From contig NZ_LN831279.1 in assembly GCF_900069005.2 (NCBI RefSeq), positions 3,244,390-3,308,389 of the forward strand: a DNA stretch of 64,000 nucleotides. The letters run 5' to 3'. The first letter of the stretch is position 1; the number at the start of each line of letters is the position of its first letter. Made by a program: the position numbers and the translations under genes. The notes under the pieces were generated by a model. That model did no database searches, was not told where the DNA came from, and saw only the letters and a program-made list of their open reading frames with translations. The DNA is from Paenibacillus sp. GM2. Its GTDB lineage: Bacteria; Bacillota; Bacilli; Paenibacillales; Paenibacillaceae. Shown in pieces: positions 41,689-51,251 of this stretch.

Positions 41689-44600
41689 CTAAGGATTGAG
41701 CAGCTTTACTGCTGCAAGCAGTCGGGACAGGATGGCCGCCGCTTCCGCTCTTGTCGTGCGGCTGGCGGGAGCAAATTTATCTTGGCTTTGCCCCTGCATA
41801 ATACCTGCCTGGAGCATTAGCTCCGCTTCTGCCTGGGACCATGGATGAAGCTGTGGACCGTCGGCATAACCCGACACCAGATCCGTGCCCTCCCCGGCAG
41901 CCAGGAACGCTTCCGTGCCCGTTCCCTGCTTCACCCCGTTCTGCAGTAACCGCAGCGCCCGCGCGCCCATTACGGACATTTCCTCGCGGGTAATTTGCGC
42001 ATTCGGACGGAAGCTGTGATCGGCATAGCCTTGCACCAATCCGTAATGAACAGCCGCAGCAATGGCATCTCCATACCATGCATCGGACTTCACATCGTTA
42101 TACGAAGCATCTCCACTGCTGCTACCCTGAAGATCAAGCGCTCTAACGAGCATCGCGGCAAATTCAGCCCGGCTGACAGGCTGCCGCGGTGCAAACAGAT
42201 CCCCACCGACCCCGTTCAGGATCTGTCTTGCTGCCAGCTTCTCAATGGCCATCTGAGCCCAGTGGCCTTCGATATCCGCAAAAGTTGCCGGATGCTGAGC
42301 AGCAACAAAGATTCCGTTCGCTGCACTCTTCACCATGACAGTAGTCGTTCCATCGGCGTTATTCTCCAGCCACGCCGGCACATAGCTTAGCTTGCCGGTT
42401 GCCGGATCATACAGCAGAACGACCGTAGTTGATGGATCAAGCTCGCGGTCTACAATCCATTGGCGCAAAACATAGTTAGCTCCGTCATAACGCTCGATCT
42501 GGACTGTCTTGGCTCCTTCAGAGACTTGAACCCTGAATTCCATAGCATTTCCCACCAGCTCCATGCCTTGCTGTTTTGCCTTATCATTGAATCCTGCCTG
42601 CTTCTGAGAGGAAATTTGAATCGACACAACCGCTTGCTTCTGATCCACAACACCTGCCTGCTCGATTACTTGATCGGTCAGACTAAGCGGGAAGCGGTAT
42701 ACCGATCCTCCTTCTCCCCTGGCCTCGATTACCGCCTCCGGATGTTCAGCCGCAGCTGCCGCTAATACGGCCGCTGTCAGATTCACCCTGCCTTCAGCAT
42801 CGGTCTTCAGCTCAATCGCCGTTTTACCTTGGCGCAAAGCTTCCTGCAAGATAGAGTCAGACAAGGAACCCGCAGACTGGCCAGTACCAGTTCCTCCACT
42901 TAACCCGCCAGTGCTGCCTGTGCCTGGATGCTCTCCTCCCCCGGGACCTGGATTCCCGGGTTCTTCCGGATCGACCGAAGGCTTCTTTCCGGAAGCAAAG
43001 CCCTCGTTAATCTCCTTAAAGCTGAAGGCAGACGATGGATTGGACACCATCTTCATCCGATCTCCACGAATAATCATATTGTCGACGGTTGCAGAACCTT
43101 TAAGCCCTGACGTAACATCAACCCCGTTGGTTCCCGTTCCATCGATGACGATATTTCTCAGCAGGACATCCTCTACCGTAAAATCGCCATGGGCAATCAG
43201 TCCGGCATACGTGCTGTCTTTTACTACATTATCCTGAACTACAATCTTGCCCTTCATATCGCTCTCCCCGGCAAATAACCAGAGCGCTCCCAGACTCACG
43301 CCATATCCGGTATCATAGCTGCCGGTCCGGATTAGCGTATTCCGCTCCACGACCGTCGTTCCGGCAAAAGGCTCGGCGTTAAAGCGAGTGGATACCGCAA
43401 TCCCCGCACCATTCGCTACCGTATCCTTGACGATATTATCCTGGATCTTATTGTCCCTGCCGCCAAATACAACGATGTTGTCCGCAAGCCAAGGCAAGGC
43501 CACCGTATTGAAGCGGGCCGTATTGTTCACACTAGGGGTTCTCTCCGAGCCGTTCATATCCGTCAGCTTGCTGTCAGTAAATGACCACATCGCAATGCCG
43601 TCATCGCCCGGATAGCGGATATCGCTCTGCTCCATCATACTGTTTGTCGTTCCTACAGCGAAGTTGATGCCGTCGGCCATCAGATTGCGAATTCTGAGCC
43701 CCATCATGTACAGCTCGTTGGTCCGTGCCTTCTCCCCGATTGGCTGCGTGAGCCACAGGCCGGCCTTGGTATGCTCAATCCACACCTGCTGAAGGATCGA
43801 ACCCGGGCCAAATGCTCCATGAAAAGCATTGGTGAACGCTTCATCATCCCGCTCATTCATGCCGCCGTCGATCAGCAGGTCATAGACTTCTACCGTTCCT
43901 CCATGTCCATAGAACTTGGCTCCGTTCAATGTCGTGTACCACATCCCCGCACCGCGAATTACCGCTGCATCCAAATCCAGCAGTTGATCGCCGAAGTCAA
44001 AGCTGCCTGCCGGGAACCATACGCCGGTTCCCCGGTCTCTGGCTGCGGACAAAGCCTCTTTCAAGGCCATCGTATCGTCCTGCCCATCGTTCGGAACCGC
44101 CCCAAAATCAATGACCGATACGAAGCCTTCCGGCATCTCATAAGCGGGTGCCACCTGCTCCATGTCAACCAGATCAATGGCATAGAAGTCGGCTTGATCC
44201 CCCGCATCCTTTTGCAGTCGGATCACTGTTCCTTGCGGCACATCGCCGATCAGCGCATGGATCTCATCGAAGAAGCGATGCCCACTGCCTTGACGAGGGT
44301 CGTTCGACCAAGGATAGCTTCCGTACTCCCAGGCATATTTTGAGGTCAGCTTAAGCGACTGCTTGAATTGCTCGTTTACATACAGCGACAAGGTCTGCTC
44401 ATCGCCCGCTCCATCTGTACTATCCGGAATCGAATAGCGAACAACAAGCGAATTGGCCGCTTCAGCTAAGGCAAATTCCACATAATCTCCTGTCTGCTTC
44501 AACTGGATTGCCTGACGTCCCGATGCTTCCGAAGCTATATTGCGGTACTTCCGCGAAGGCCCAAGCAGAACACCGTTCGTCTTCATATCCTCCGCTTCAT

Positions 44601-47600
44601 AGTTTACATAAGGCACCGTTGCTCCGCGATACGCTTTATTCACGCTATTTTTGACGGTTAAACTGTCAATTTGCACGGCCGATAGGTCCCCATTTGCACC
44701 GCTCAGCGATACCGTATTCATACCGGCGCGCAAATTCAGCTTTACTTCCACAGTGCTTAAGCCGACCGAAGGTTTAAATGCTGCTGACTGCTCCTCCAGT
44801 CCGTTCACTTTTACACTCAATAACTGCTCGGTGCCGGAGTCATTTTTATAGCGAATTAGACCCTTGTATTCCCCTTGCTCCTGCGCATGAACCGCAAAGC
44901 GGATCACCTTGTCTGTCCTAAAGGCATCCCCCGCCGCATAGGCGATATCCGCAGCTACAGGAGTAAAACTCCAAAGAGCCGATTCCGAAGTTGCTGCTGC
45001 TGTTCCATAGAAGATACCGTCCATGTTGTATTGCAGCAGACCGCTCGCATCCACGGTATTGGACAAAGTGCGATAGCCCAATGGTTCATTTAATATCCAC
45101 TGCGCGCCCAACGGCTTCATAGACGTCGATACGGATAGCTTCAAGCTTTTATCCAGTGACAAATAGTGACCCGTAGCCGTGTTCTTGATCAGATGCCGTC
45201 CGTTAAAATCCTGCAAAATCCATCTCGAAGCTGCATGCGCTTCATCTCCGCTAACCAGCTGAATCGTTCCGCTCTGTTCTGCAAGCATCTTGCCGCCAGC
45301 CCCTTGCGGCGCTATCGCTATGACATTCGTATCATCCTGTACAGGTGTGGCAGTATTCAGGTTGCGTTCTTCGTCCATATTAGGCGTACTGAACTGCGAC
45401 GGCGCTGACTCCAGCTCCCACTGCACCGATGCCGAGGAGTCCGGGTACAGGCCTCGTTCCGCATACCCCGTATTGTTCTGAACATGAATGAATTCATCAT
45501 TGTAATCGCCATATTGGCTGCGAATCAGAACCTGATCCCCGCCTGCGACACGATTTATCGCCCACATTGAAGCGGTGCTGTCCCCGCCAGACAGTTCCTT
45601 GCTCTCGACGAAATTATAATCCTCATTCAGCATTAGATAATGTCCTGTAGCCCGGTTCTGAACGCGCTGCCGTCCATCCGCCGATGGCTCAATCACCCAA
45701 TGCGAATAACCATTATCTGCGGCCGGATCACCATATAATACAACCCCGGAGCGATTTTCGTATAAATAGGCATGATTCAATGCACTCTTGATCCGTACAG
45801 GTCCATCTGGCAGAGGTTTCTCGGCGATTTGCGCAGGCTCGGCCATAAATATGGATTCCGCGCGATCCGCCGCTCCTTCCGCTCTGCTTACTTTAAAGAC
45901 AGGTTTACCTTGCTCATTCAGCGTGGCGTATAGATAGTGTCCTGTCCAAGCGCTTCTGATATTTACTTCATCCTGATCCCGCTGCTCTATTTTCCATTTG
46001 ATGCTGCCCCAGGTATCGTAAACTTCAGACCTGGCCTCTACGGTCAGCGCCGGCTCATCCTCACTCTCCACTTGTGCATCCGCTAAATTCTGAATAGACA
46101 GATAACGTCCGCTGCCCATATTCTTCATCATTACCGGGCCATCCGCGCCATTCTTCTCATCCAGGAACCAGATAGAATATTCATCATCCGCTGGGCCGTA
46201 AGTCACCTCGGTCACCGAATCCGCTGTCCGCTCATCCTGCAAATATTGGCCCTCGGTTCCCGGAATGCGAAAGCGATACAGCTGTTGGTGCTTCTCACCT
46301 ACAGGGAGGAACTTCCACTGCGGGCTGCCCCAGTTCGGATTAATGACGCTGTACTCGGCATATTTACTCAGATTCTGGATAGATATGAACTTCGTAAAAG
46401 GCTCGCCAGGCACTTTATCCGTAACATTGCTGAGTAGATACGTGCCTCCGCCGATATTTTTGCCGCTCCAGATATAGGTCTCATCGATGTTGGATAAATC
46501 GCTTAGCGGCGTCGCCTGGATATGCCCGTCAGGCATGTCGGCAATATTCATGTAATGGCCGGTCTCCCGGTTCTTCAGCAGCTTGCGGCCATCATGCTTG
46601 ACCACGAGCCATTGATCGCGCTGATCGTCCGTGCGCATATTGCCGTATTTTATCGTGCCATCCGCATTCTCATATATGTAAAATGGCTGCCAGACATTCT
46701 GAATGCGAATATATTGATCCGATCCGTCCAGAACCAGCGCTGGGTCCACACGCTCCCATTGCGAGCCAAGACCGTCCGCGTCTGTTGTCACCGTCGCGCT
46801 GCCGCCTGATCCGGTGGAAATATACAGCTCAGGCCGTCCGACATTTCGAATCGTATTGTAATCGTCATAGCTGTCAGAGGCTGTGAACGACCACTCATAG
46901 GTTGCGTTAGTCACACTGGCCTCTCCACTCGACAGCTGGTCCCCGGCGATATTTAAATAATGATTGCTGGCCGCATTGCGGATTCGCTTGCTCAGATCGT
47001 AATCCTCTATGATCCATAAATAACGCGAGTCCGAGCCTGAAGCCGGATCTATCGCACCATAGCGTACTTCTCCTCCGTCTTCATACAGGAAATCTGCCGG
47101 GGCCGGGGCATCGGTATATGCCGCGATTCGAACAGCAGGCAGGTCCGATGCCGGAACAACTTTCCACAAAGCATTAAACCCATCAGGCCCTCCGGCCCAA
47201 TCGTTCGAGCGCACGTTGTTATCGTCCGGAAATTGTGGGTTCATCCAATTCCCCGGCAGCCCTGCATTCTCAAACACAATATAACCGGGCTGATTAACCG
47301 CATCTTCCTGCTTCCACCGGCTGAGCTCAGGCTGCGCCGGATCCTCATCTATGGCAAATATCCCTGCCCAGGTTGTCTCATTCTGAGTCATGAAATGCCC
47401 GGTGGCCCGATTGCGAATCGTGATCTGGTTCCCGCTGCTGCTCTCAATATACCAATGCGACATCAGATCGTCAGCCGGCCTTGCGCCATGCTTAACTAGC
47501 CCGTCTTCCTCATAGATGACACTACCGGGATGCATATAGCTCTCAATCCGGACCGGACTGCCCTCCACCGCAATGAAAGCCCACTGTGGACTCTCAAATG

Positions 47601-48096
47601 TAATATTGATATCCGAGCTCGCCTCTGCAAAGCCCAGCTGATCCTCCTCATGGATCACGAGATTGCCCTCCGGTACCGTTGCACTGCGGATAACCATATA
47701 CCCCGCCCGGTTCGACCTGTCGATAATCCATGTCTCCGCGTGCGAGTTTGCTGTCTCGTTCGTCGTCAGCGCTTGATAGCGCTGTGTCGTCCTGGCCACG
47801 GTGATGTAATGACCTGTCTTGACATTCTTAATCCGCGACTGTCCTTGATCCGTATCTACGACCCACTGTGCCGATTCGTCGGCTGGATTCGTCATACCGT
47901 ATCTGACCGTACCGTCTGATGCTTCGTATAAATAATTGCTCTTCCATTTGTTCTTGATCAGGACTTTGCCGGAGGGTATCTCCGCAGCCCCGCTTCCTTC
48001 CGCCGCGGCCTTTGCCTGATCGGCAAACGTCGGAAAAGCCGAAACTATCAGCAGCAAAGACATCAGCGCAGCCAAGATCGGCTTGAATTGTCTCAT
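41689..48096 (-). CDS. giant SLH-anchored surface enzyme with GH87-like beta-helix and seven N-terminal repeats
   Basis: The 2135-residue protein has a signal peptide (LAALMSLLLIVSAFPTFA). Seven ~130-150-residue repeats of a beta-trefoil/ricin-like type follow (about 40-980), each with a Y-E-x-x-x-G-x-V-x-Y-G motif and an I-K-N-x-x-T-G-H-Y motif. Next come carbohydrate-binding-like modules (about 1010-1320) and a right-handed beta-helix starting VSVIDFGAVPNDGQDDTMAL (about 1330-1705). That helix contains ADGINFAVGT, GDDGIAMW and NTVALPWLADN, the pattern of GH87 alpha-1,3-glucanases. A Gly/Pro linker and three SLH motifs (about 1935-2130, first FADIEGHWAQMAIEKLA) follow. The enzyme assignment is by motif only. 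Good AAAGGGGG site at the ATG. Confidence 0.88.
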   Translation of the reverse strand: MRQFKPILAALMSLLLIVSAFPTFADQAKAAAEGSGAAEIPSGKVLIKNKWKSNYLYEASDGTVRYGMTNPADESAQWVVDTDQGQSRIKNVKTGHYITVARTTQRYQALTTNETANSHAETWIIDRSNRAGYMVIRSATVPEGNLVIHEEDQLGFAEASSDINITFESPQWAFIAVEGSPVRIESYMHPGSVIYEEDGLVKHGARPADDLMSHWYIESSSGNQITIRNRATGHFMTQNETTWAGIFAIDEDPAQPELSRWKQEDAVNQPGYIVFENAGLPGNWMNPQFPDDNNVRSNDWAGGPDGFNALWKVVPASDLPAVRIAAYTDAPAPADFLYEDGGEVRYGAIDPASGSDSRYLWIIEDYDLSKRIRNAASNHYLNIAGDQLSSGEASVTNATYEWSFTASDSYDDYNTIRNVGRPELYISTGSGGSATVTTDADGLGSQWERVDPALVLDGSDQYIRIQNVWQPFYIYENADGTIKYGNMRTDDQRDQWLVVKHDGRKLLKNRETGHYMNIADMPDGHIQATPLSDLSNIDETYIWSGKNIGGGTYLLSNVTDKVPGEPFTKFISIQNLSKYAEYSVINPNWGSPQWKFLPVGEKHQQLYRFRIPGTEGQYLQDERTADSVTEVTYGPADDEYSIWFLDEKNGADGPVMMKNMGSGRYLSIQNLADAQVESEDEPALTVEARSEVYDTWGSIKWKIEQRDQDEVNIRSAWTGHYLYATLNEQGKPVFKVSRAEGAADRAESIFMAEPAQIAEKPLPDGPVRIKSALNHAYLYENRSGVVLYGDPAADNGYSHWVIEPSADGRQRVQNRATGHYLMLNEDYNFVESKELSGGDSTASMWAINRVAGGDQVLIRSQYGDYNDEFIHVQNNTGYAERGLYPDSSASVQWELESAPSQFSTPNMDEERNLNTATPVQDDTNVIAIAPQGAGGKMLAEQSGTIQLVSGDEAHAASRWILQDFNGRHLIKNTATGHYLSLDKSLKLSVSTSMKPLGAQWILNEPLGYRTLSNTVDASGLLQYNMDGIFYGTAAATSESALWSFTPVAADIAYAAGDAFRTDKVIRFAVHAQEQGEYKGLIRYKNDSGTEQLLSVKVNGLEEQSAAFKPSVGLSTVEVKLNLRAGMNTVSLSGANGDLSAVQIDSLTVKNSVNKAYRGATVPYVNYEAEDMKTNGVLLGPSRKYRNIASEASGRQAIQLKQTGDYVEFALAEAANSLVVRYSIPDSTDGAGDEQTLSLYVNEQFKQSLKLTSKYAWEYGSYPWSNDPRQGSGHRFFDEIHALIGDVPQGTVIRLQKDAGDQADFYAIDLVDMEQVAPAYEMPEGFVSVIDFGAVPNDGQDDTMALKEALSAARDRGTGVWFPAGSFDFGDQLLDLDAAVIRGAGMWYTTLNGAKFYGHGGTVEVYDLLIDGGMNERDDEAFTNAFHGAFGPGSILQQVWIEHTKAGLWLTQPIGEKARTNELYMMGLRIRNLMADGINFAVGTTNSMMEQSDIRYPGDDGIAMWSFTDSKLTDMNGSERTPSVNNTARFNTVALPWLADNIVVFGGRDNKIQDNIVKDTVANGAGIAVSTRFNAEPFAGTTVVERNTLIRTGSYDTGYGVSLGALWLFAGESDMKGKIVVQDNVVKDSTYAGLIAHGDFTVEDVLLRNIVIDGTGTNGVDVTSGLKGSATVDNMIIRGDRMKMVSNPSSAFSFKEINEGFASGKKPSVDPEEPGNPGPGGGEHPGTGSTGGLSGGTGTGQSAGSLSDSILQEALRQGKTAIELKTDAEGRVNLTAAVLAAAAAEHPEAVIEARGEGGSVYRFPLSLTDQVIEQAGVVDQKQAVVSIQISSQKQAGFNDKAKQQGMELVGNAMEFRVQVSEGAKTVQIERYDGANYVLRQWIVDRELDPSTTVVLLYDPATGKLSYVPAWLENNADGTTTVMVKSAANGIFVAAQHPATFADIEGHWAQMAIEKLAARQILNGVGGDLFAPRQPVSRAEFAAMLVRALDLQGSSSGDASYNDVKSDAWYGDAIAAAVHYGLVQGYADHSFRPNAQITREEMSVMGARALRLLQNGVKQGTGTEAFLAAGEGTDLVSGYADGPQLHPWSQAEAELMLQAGIMQGQSQDKFAPASRTTRAEAAAILSRLLAAVKLLNP

Positions 48097-48394
48097 TGCA
48101 GCAACCCCCTTTATTTAAATTGGGACTTCCTCCTCATCATAAAATAACAGCGCTTACAATCTGATGTGTGTTTGTATTGGAAAAAGGTGTATTTTTACGC
48201 AACTGCCCTGGCACCCTTGCTTAATAGAAAAATCCAGCTGGCATTCATTATGGTATGGGTTAGAAATCCGGGGTCTGCCTGAAGACTCTCGATCAGCCAA
48301 AAGTGAGATTTGTGGAAAATCCGTAGGAAGATCACCCATTTTTAAGAGCGGCGAGAAGAAGCTTCCAAAATGATGTAATCAGAATACAAACACA
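48097..48394. other. intergenic stretch upstream of the giant SLH protein
   Basis: This roughly 300-bp interval contains no supported gene. Small overlapping frames on both strands (48154-48373) have no ribosome site or recognisable product. It presumably contains the promoter for the 2135-residue protein. Confidence 0.35.
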
Positions 48395-48437
48395 GCAAAG
48401 CCGCTGTTATCACTGCCTATCGCAGTGAGATAGCGGC
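48395..48437 (-). terminator. terminator overlapping the stop of the Lgt-like gene
   Basis: On the minus strand GCCGCTATCTCACTGC pairs with GGCAGTGATAACAGCGGC, followed by TTTGCTGTGTTT. The stem includes the stop codon. A related sequence (ACACAGCAAAGCCGTTGTT) lies near 51730, also in a hairpin context. Confidence 0.7.
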
Positions 48438-49184
48438 CTTATATTGCCTTGCTATGAACATCCCGCATCCGATCAGGAACAGGAAAATGGCTATAAATTG
48501 CGAGGTCGATAGCATACCGACGCTTCCACGTATAATATCCCCTCTGAAAAATTCAAGTATAAACCGGCCTCCGCTATATAAGATTAAATAGAGCGCTGCT
48601 ACCTGGCCTTCGGCTTTTTTTCTCTTCGCATAGACAATCAATGCCGCAAACAGAAGGAAATCCAAGCCGCTTGAAATTAACTGTGTGGGGATCAGCGGTA
48701 CGCCACCCGGGGCTAGCGAGGAGGTTGGAAACATCACTCCAAACGCACTATCGGTCTCCCTGCCATAACAGCAGCCTGCCATAAAGCAGCCAATGCGTCC
48801 GAAGCCTTGGGCTAGCGCTACAGAAGGAATAATCAGGTCAAAATACTTCAGGAACCCTATCTGCTTCTTCCGGCAATAGATATATCCGGCTAATACGCCG
48901 CCTATAATCCCTCCGTATACCACAAAGCCGTCTGTGATCGTCAGCAGCAAGAGACTAGGATTTTGCAAGATATTCCCGATCTGAGTGAACCAAAATAAAA
49001 CCTTGGCGCCGATGGCCCCACCTACCAGAACCCAAACAGTTAGCGAATCCATAGGACTGCTATCAATATTAAGCCGCCTGGCTCGCTTCATCATAACCAT
49101 GTAAGCAGCGAGGACACCAATGGCGATCATCACCCCGTATCCATGAATCGTAAAAGGGCCTATCGAAAATAAATCATTGTGCAC
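48417..49184 (-). CDS. divergent prolipoprotein diacylglyceryl transferase (Lgt)-like membrane protein
   Basis: The 255-residue protein has seven membrane helices and the overall Lgt layout (IGPFTIHGYGVMIAIGVLAAY at the start, GGRFILEFFRGD near the end). Lgt attaches diacylglycerol to the lipobox cysteine. The signature region reads GRIGCFMAGCCYGRETD where housekeeping enzymes have GRIGNFxNGExxGR: the conserved Asn residues and the acidic residue are replaced by Cys and Ala. The HGG motif is YGG. It is therefore a paralog of uncertain activity. GTG at 49184 has GGAGG 6 nt upstream and follows the TetR stop after 1 bp, so it is chosen over 49226. It is controlled with the TetR gene. Confidence 0.82.
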   Translation of the reverse strand: MHNDLFSIGPFTIHGYGVMIAIGVLAAYMVMMKRARRLNIDSSPMDSLTVWVLVGGAIGAKVLFWFTQIGNILQNPSLLLLTITDGFVVYGGIIGGVLAGYIYCRKKQIGFLKYFDLIIPSVALAQGFGRIGCFMAGCCYGRETDSAFGVMFPTSSLAPGGVPLIPTQLISSGLDFLLFAALIVYAKRKKAEGQVAALYLILYSGGRFILEFFRGDIIRGSVGMLSTSQFIAIFLFLIGCGMFIARQYKAAISLR

Positions 49185-49185
49185 A

Positions 49186-49800
49186 CTATTCCTCCTCTGC
49201 AAAGTTAAACATACCTTCATCAGCATCCAGCATCGCCGCTATTCTTTGGGAGACCTCGGCAAAAATATGCAGGGCATTGTCATTACTGCCGATGCGGCTT
49301 CTCTCTTCATTCAGCAATCCAAAAGTTCCATAGACTATAAAGATAGCAGAGCTATGGCTGTCGTCTGTCTTTATCAATCTCTGCTCGATGCCCTCGTCCA
49401 AATAACGCCTCACCGGATCGATCGCACCGCTCAGCATTTTACCGGACAATACACGGAACACCTCAACATCATGCCAGGTCCCTCGTACCTTGTCACGGCC
49501 GTTCATTAATCCCATCCAATGGATGAGAACCCGCTTGTAGCGCTCAGGATAGGGAATCCTCTTATCCTGCAAAATCTCGGAAATGCCGGACACGAACAAG
49601 TCGGTATACTTGACCATGGCGGCTTCAAATATTTCTTCCTTCGAAGCAAAGTGGTGATAGAACATGCCAAACGAACCGTTAGCCTGTGTGTAAATATCTT
49701 TGACCGAAGTATTGATATAGCCCTTCTCCATAAACAGCTTGATTGCAATATCCAGCAATTCTTCTTTTCTCTCTTCCGGCTTCTTAACAACCCTGGCCAT
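49186..49800 (-). CDS. TetR/AcrR-family repressor
   Basis: This 204-residue protein has an N-terminal TetR helix-turn-helix: RKEELLDIAIKLFMEKGYINTS, then VKDIYTQANGSFGMFYHHFASKEEIF. The C-terminal ligand domain is unassigned. It is the first gene of a two-gene operon with the Lgt-like gene. Two palindromes covering its own promoter (49813-49865) indicate autorepression and control of the downstream gene. Confidence 0.92.
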   Translation of the reverse strand: MARVVKKPEERKEELLDIAIKLFMEKGYINTSVKDIYTQANGSFGMFYHHFASKEEIFEAAMVKYTDLFVSGISEILQDKRIPYPERYKRVLIHWMGLMNGRDKVRGTWHDVEVFRVLSGKMLSGAIDPVRRYLDEGIEQRLIKTDDSHSSAIFIVYGTFGLLNEERSRIGSNDNALHIFAEVSQRIAAMLDADEGMFNFAEEE

Positions 49801-49812
49801 AGAACACTCCCC

Positions 49813-49865
49813 TAACAGAGTCTGACTCTGTTAATATTGTGCCTTACAGAGCAAAACTCTGTCAA
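49813..49865 (-). promoter_or_regulatory. TetR operator palindromes and promoter
   Basis: TAACAGAGTCTGACTCTGTTA (centre 49823, perfect but for the central bases) and ACAGAG-N5-CTCTGT (centre 49854) are about 31 bp apart. The distal one overlaps a TTGACA -35 (49865-49860) on the minus strand, with CACAAT 18 bp away as a possible -10. The half-site ACAGAG is common to both. Confidence 0.7.
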
Positions 49866-49942
49866 GTGTAAAACCGTAACTCCTATAGCAATGTTGTTCT
49901 ATTCTAAAACGGGCGTGCTGGCCTAACAGCTTTATAAGAAGA

Positions 49943-49973
49943 AACGCCGCCTCTTATAACGCCAGGCGACGCT
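49943..49973 (-). terminator. terminator after the HisJ-like gene
   Basis: GCGTCGCCT/AGGCGGCGT pair on the minus strand (two G-T pairs) and are followed by TTCTTCTT, about 30 bp past the stop. Confidence 0.5.
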
Positions 49974-50001
49974 TCGAAGATATGGTGTCCGAAAGTAATT
50001 C

Positions 50002-50811
50002 TTAGGAATGAATATCCAAGTAATAAGGCCTGCGCTGTCTGAAAATAACCCATCGTTTATAACCAATATGCTCTAGTGTCTGGCGAACCTCTTCCCACTC
50101 ATCTCCGACCCGCAGCGGGTCATGCGCATCTGAGCCAAAGGTAACATCTACACCATAATGGCAGGCCTGCTCGATGATATTAATTGAAGGATACCAGTCC
50201 TGCGCGCTTTTTCGGAATCCACCCGTATTCACTTCCAGCACGGTTCCTCTCTCAGCCATCGTCTTGAGCAACGCAGGGATATAGGGGGCATACAGTTCTC
50301 CGAACGATGGATTCCCTCGATGAACCCGGTCCAAATGCCCGATTATGTTCACCCCATCACTCTGTACGGCAAGCTGCATCAGCTCTATGAATCTGCTGAA
50401 TTCCGCCATTTGCTCTTCCTCAGAAGCCCGGCTCCAATCCAGTCCCTGAAGAATAAGGGCCGGAGAGGTGAAATGGATCGAGCCAATCACATAATCCAAT
50501 GGAAAGCCGCTGTATACCTGGTTGTATAATCCTATATGCTCCTTAAAAATATCCGATTCGACTCCTATTAACAGCTCGATCCGGTCCCTGTATTTCTCTT
50601 TTAACCGTACAGCCTCTTCCACATAGCGAGCAAATTCGCTCTTGGCCATAGCCAAGCCAGGAAAGGGATGATCCTTATCCGCAAAAAAATACGGAGAATG
50701 ATCGGTAATACCAAGCACCTGTATCCCTTTAGAGATAGCGCTTTCGATATACTGCTCGATGGTCCCCGTAGCATGTCCGCAGCGCTCGTGATGCGTATGT
50801 AAATCAAACAT
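50002..50811 (-). CDS. hisJ: PHP-domain histidinol-phosphatase (HisJ/HisK type)
   Basis: The 269-residue PHP-fold metal-dependent phosphatase has the metal motifs DLHTHHERCGHA (start), GITDHSPYF, an IGVESDIF strand, DYVIGSIHF and VTFGSDAHDP. HisJ-type enzymes dephosphorylate histidinol phosphate in histidine synthesis. Other PHP phosphoesterases share the fold, so the substrate is not certain. No other his gene is near, which is common for hisJ in Bacilli. Strong GGAGGAGC site before ATG. Confidence 0.85.
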   Translation of the reverse strand: MFDLHTHHERCGHATGTIEQYIESAISKGIQVLGITDHSPYFFADKDHPFPGLAMAKSEFARYVEEAVRLKEKYRDRIELLIGVESDIFKEHIGLYNQVYSGFPLDYVIGSIHFTSPALILQGLDWSRASEEEQMAEFSRFIELMQLAVQSDGVNIIGHLDRVHRGNPSFGELYAPYIPALLKTMAERGTVLEVNTGGFRKSAQDWYPSINIIEQACHYGVDVTFGSDAHDPLRVGDEWEEVRQTLEHIGYKRWVIFRQRRPYYLDIHS

Positions 50812-51251
50812 AGCTCCTCCTCCATTCTTCTTGGTTTATCCACTCAAAATCAAAGCAACTATAGGCGCACGAGCTATATAAGCCCGAACTCCAGAATAAT
50901 TCAGCAGGTTGCCGGACGCGCTTTTTTCGTGCAACCGATTGCACTACTATTATATAAAACATTCTATCGCATTGAAATGAATTTTCAAGCAAAAAGCCGC
51001 TCCCTATCTTGCGGAAGCAGCTGCTTAAAAATGAGTATGAATCTATATTATTGTATTCATTCCCCGCGGTACTGCGCGAATTGATCGTCCACCCCATTGG
51101 GAACATCATGAAACACAGGCTTCAAGCGTTACGAACTCTTTCTCTTTTTCAAAAAGCTTTTCGGTTCCACAAGTATGCAACATCATGGCCGGTTCATTCG
51201 TCATCTGGAATAAGAATATCCAGCAGCCCGATGCGGAGGGAGGAAAACACT
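50812..51251. other. intergenic region between divergent hisJ-like and lipoprotein genes
   Basis: No supported gene lies here. A TATAAT for the minus strand occurs near 50950 and could serve hisJ. The plus-strand frame that continues upstream of the lipoprotein start from 51009 has no ribosome site and was not taken as coding. Confidence 0.35.

Noticed and set aside
43771..44343. Plus-strand 190-residue open frame
   Set aside because: Antisense to the beta-helix of the 2135-residue protein, without domain or start signal.
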